Assembly (NCBI GenBank): GCA_017481945.1
Contig: JAFUOJ010000009.1
Coordinates: forward strand, 1-64,000
Reading direction: 5' to 3'
Length of the DNA: 64,000 nucleotides
Source of the DNA: Parabacteroides sp.
GTDB lineage: Bacteria; Bacteroidota; Bacteroidia; Bacteroidales; Tannerellaceae
Below are positions 63,985 through 64,000 of the stretch, piece after piece. Under the pieces are notes generated by a model. That model was not told where the DNA came from. It ran no database searches and saw only the letters and a list, made by a program, of their open reading frames with translations. Made by a program: the position numbers and the translations under genes. Numbering within the stretch: the first letter of the stretch is position 1; each line of letters begins with the position of its first letter.

Positions 63985-64000
63985 AATTAACGTAGCGAGA

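Noticed and set aside
1-64000. CRISPR arrays, tRNA or rRNA genes
   Set aside because: No regularly spaced direct repeats, no cloverleaf-like GTTCRANNC sequences with acceptor pairing, and no rRNA segments were found in the gaps.

Overview
The window reads as chromosome of a gut Bacteroidales bacterium, most likely Parabacteroides or another Tannerellaceae. The reasons are many promoters of the Bacteroidetes form TAnnTTTG (with TTG or TTTG about 19-20 bases upstream in the best cases), a SusC/SusD locus with an ECF sigma/anti-sigma pair, RprXY and glycine-lipid genes, C-terminal domains of the type IX secretion kind, and two large surface proteins sharing a DUF6383-like C-terminus. The genus call is an inference; no rRNA or tRNA gene lies in the window.

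Layout. 1-2570: the 3'-truncated large surface protein A (minus). 2968-5255: rprY-rprX two-component system. 5573-7379: two acyltransferases for glycine lipid. 7391-12548: DUF3109 protein, gpmI, a YgjP-type metallopeptidase, cstA and yqeY. 12576-27602: a division and cell-wall (dcw) cluster read right to left, in gene order rsmH, ftsL, ftsI, murE, mraY, murD, ftsW, murG, murC, ftsQ, ftsA, ftsZ. 27970-34450: a Lol-type permease, rbfA, an O-methyltransferase, pyk, aroQ, xerD and hflX. 34520-36235: a secreted protein with a type IX sorting domain.

36331-50439 is a polysaccharide utilization locus on the minus strand: GH97, ECF sigma, FecR anti-sigma, SusC (with STN domain), SusD, an (alpha/alpha)6 glycosidase and two DUF1680/GH127-type enzymes. 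50547-55621 is an accessory block: a HU-like protein, a glucosaminidase, a 37-residue protein coupled to it, a DUF4248-like protein, a toxin-antitoxin pair, a VirE-type primase/helicase and a small unknown protein. 55846-58605 is the second large surface protein (B). 59193-60185 is an Rpn-family protein. 60331-63954 is a TPP riboswitch followed by an outer-membrane thiamine receptor, pnuT and thiamine pyrophosphokinase.

The most striking signal is upstream of surface protein B. Inverted repeats of 26 bases with one mismatch (58676-58701 and 58879-58904) enclose a segment carrying a strong Bacteroidetes promoter that points away from the gene. Upstream of surface protein A, a homologous promoter of about 115 bases points toward its gene. 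If the B segment is inverted on paper, the promoter-to-ATG distance becomes 115 bases, the same as in A. The window therefore appears to hold a phase-variable promoter in the OFF orientation beside an ON paralogue, resembling the phase-variable surface-layer glycoproteins known in Parabacteroides distasonis.
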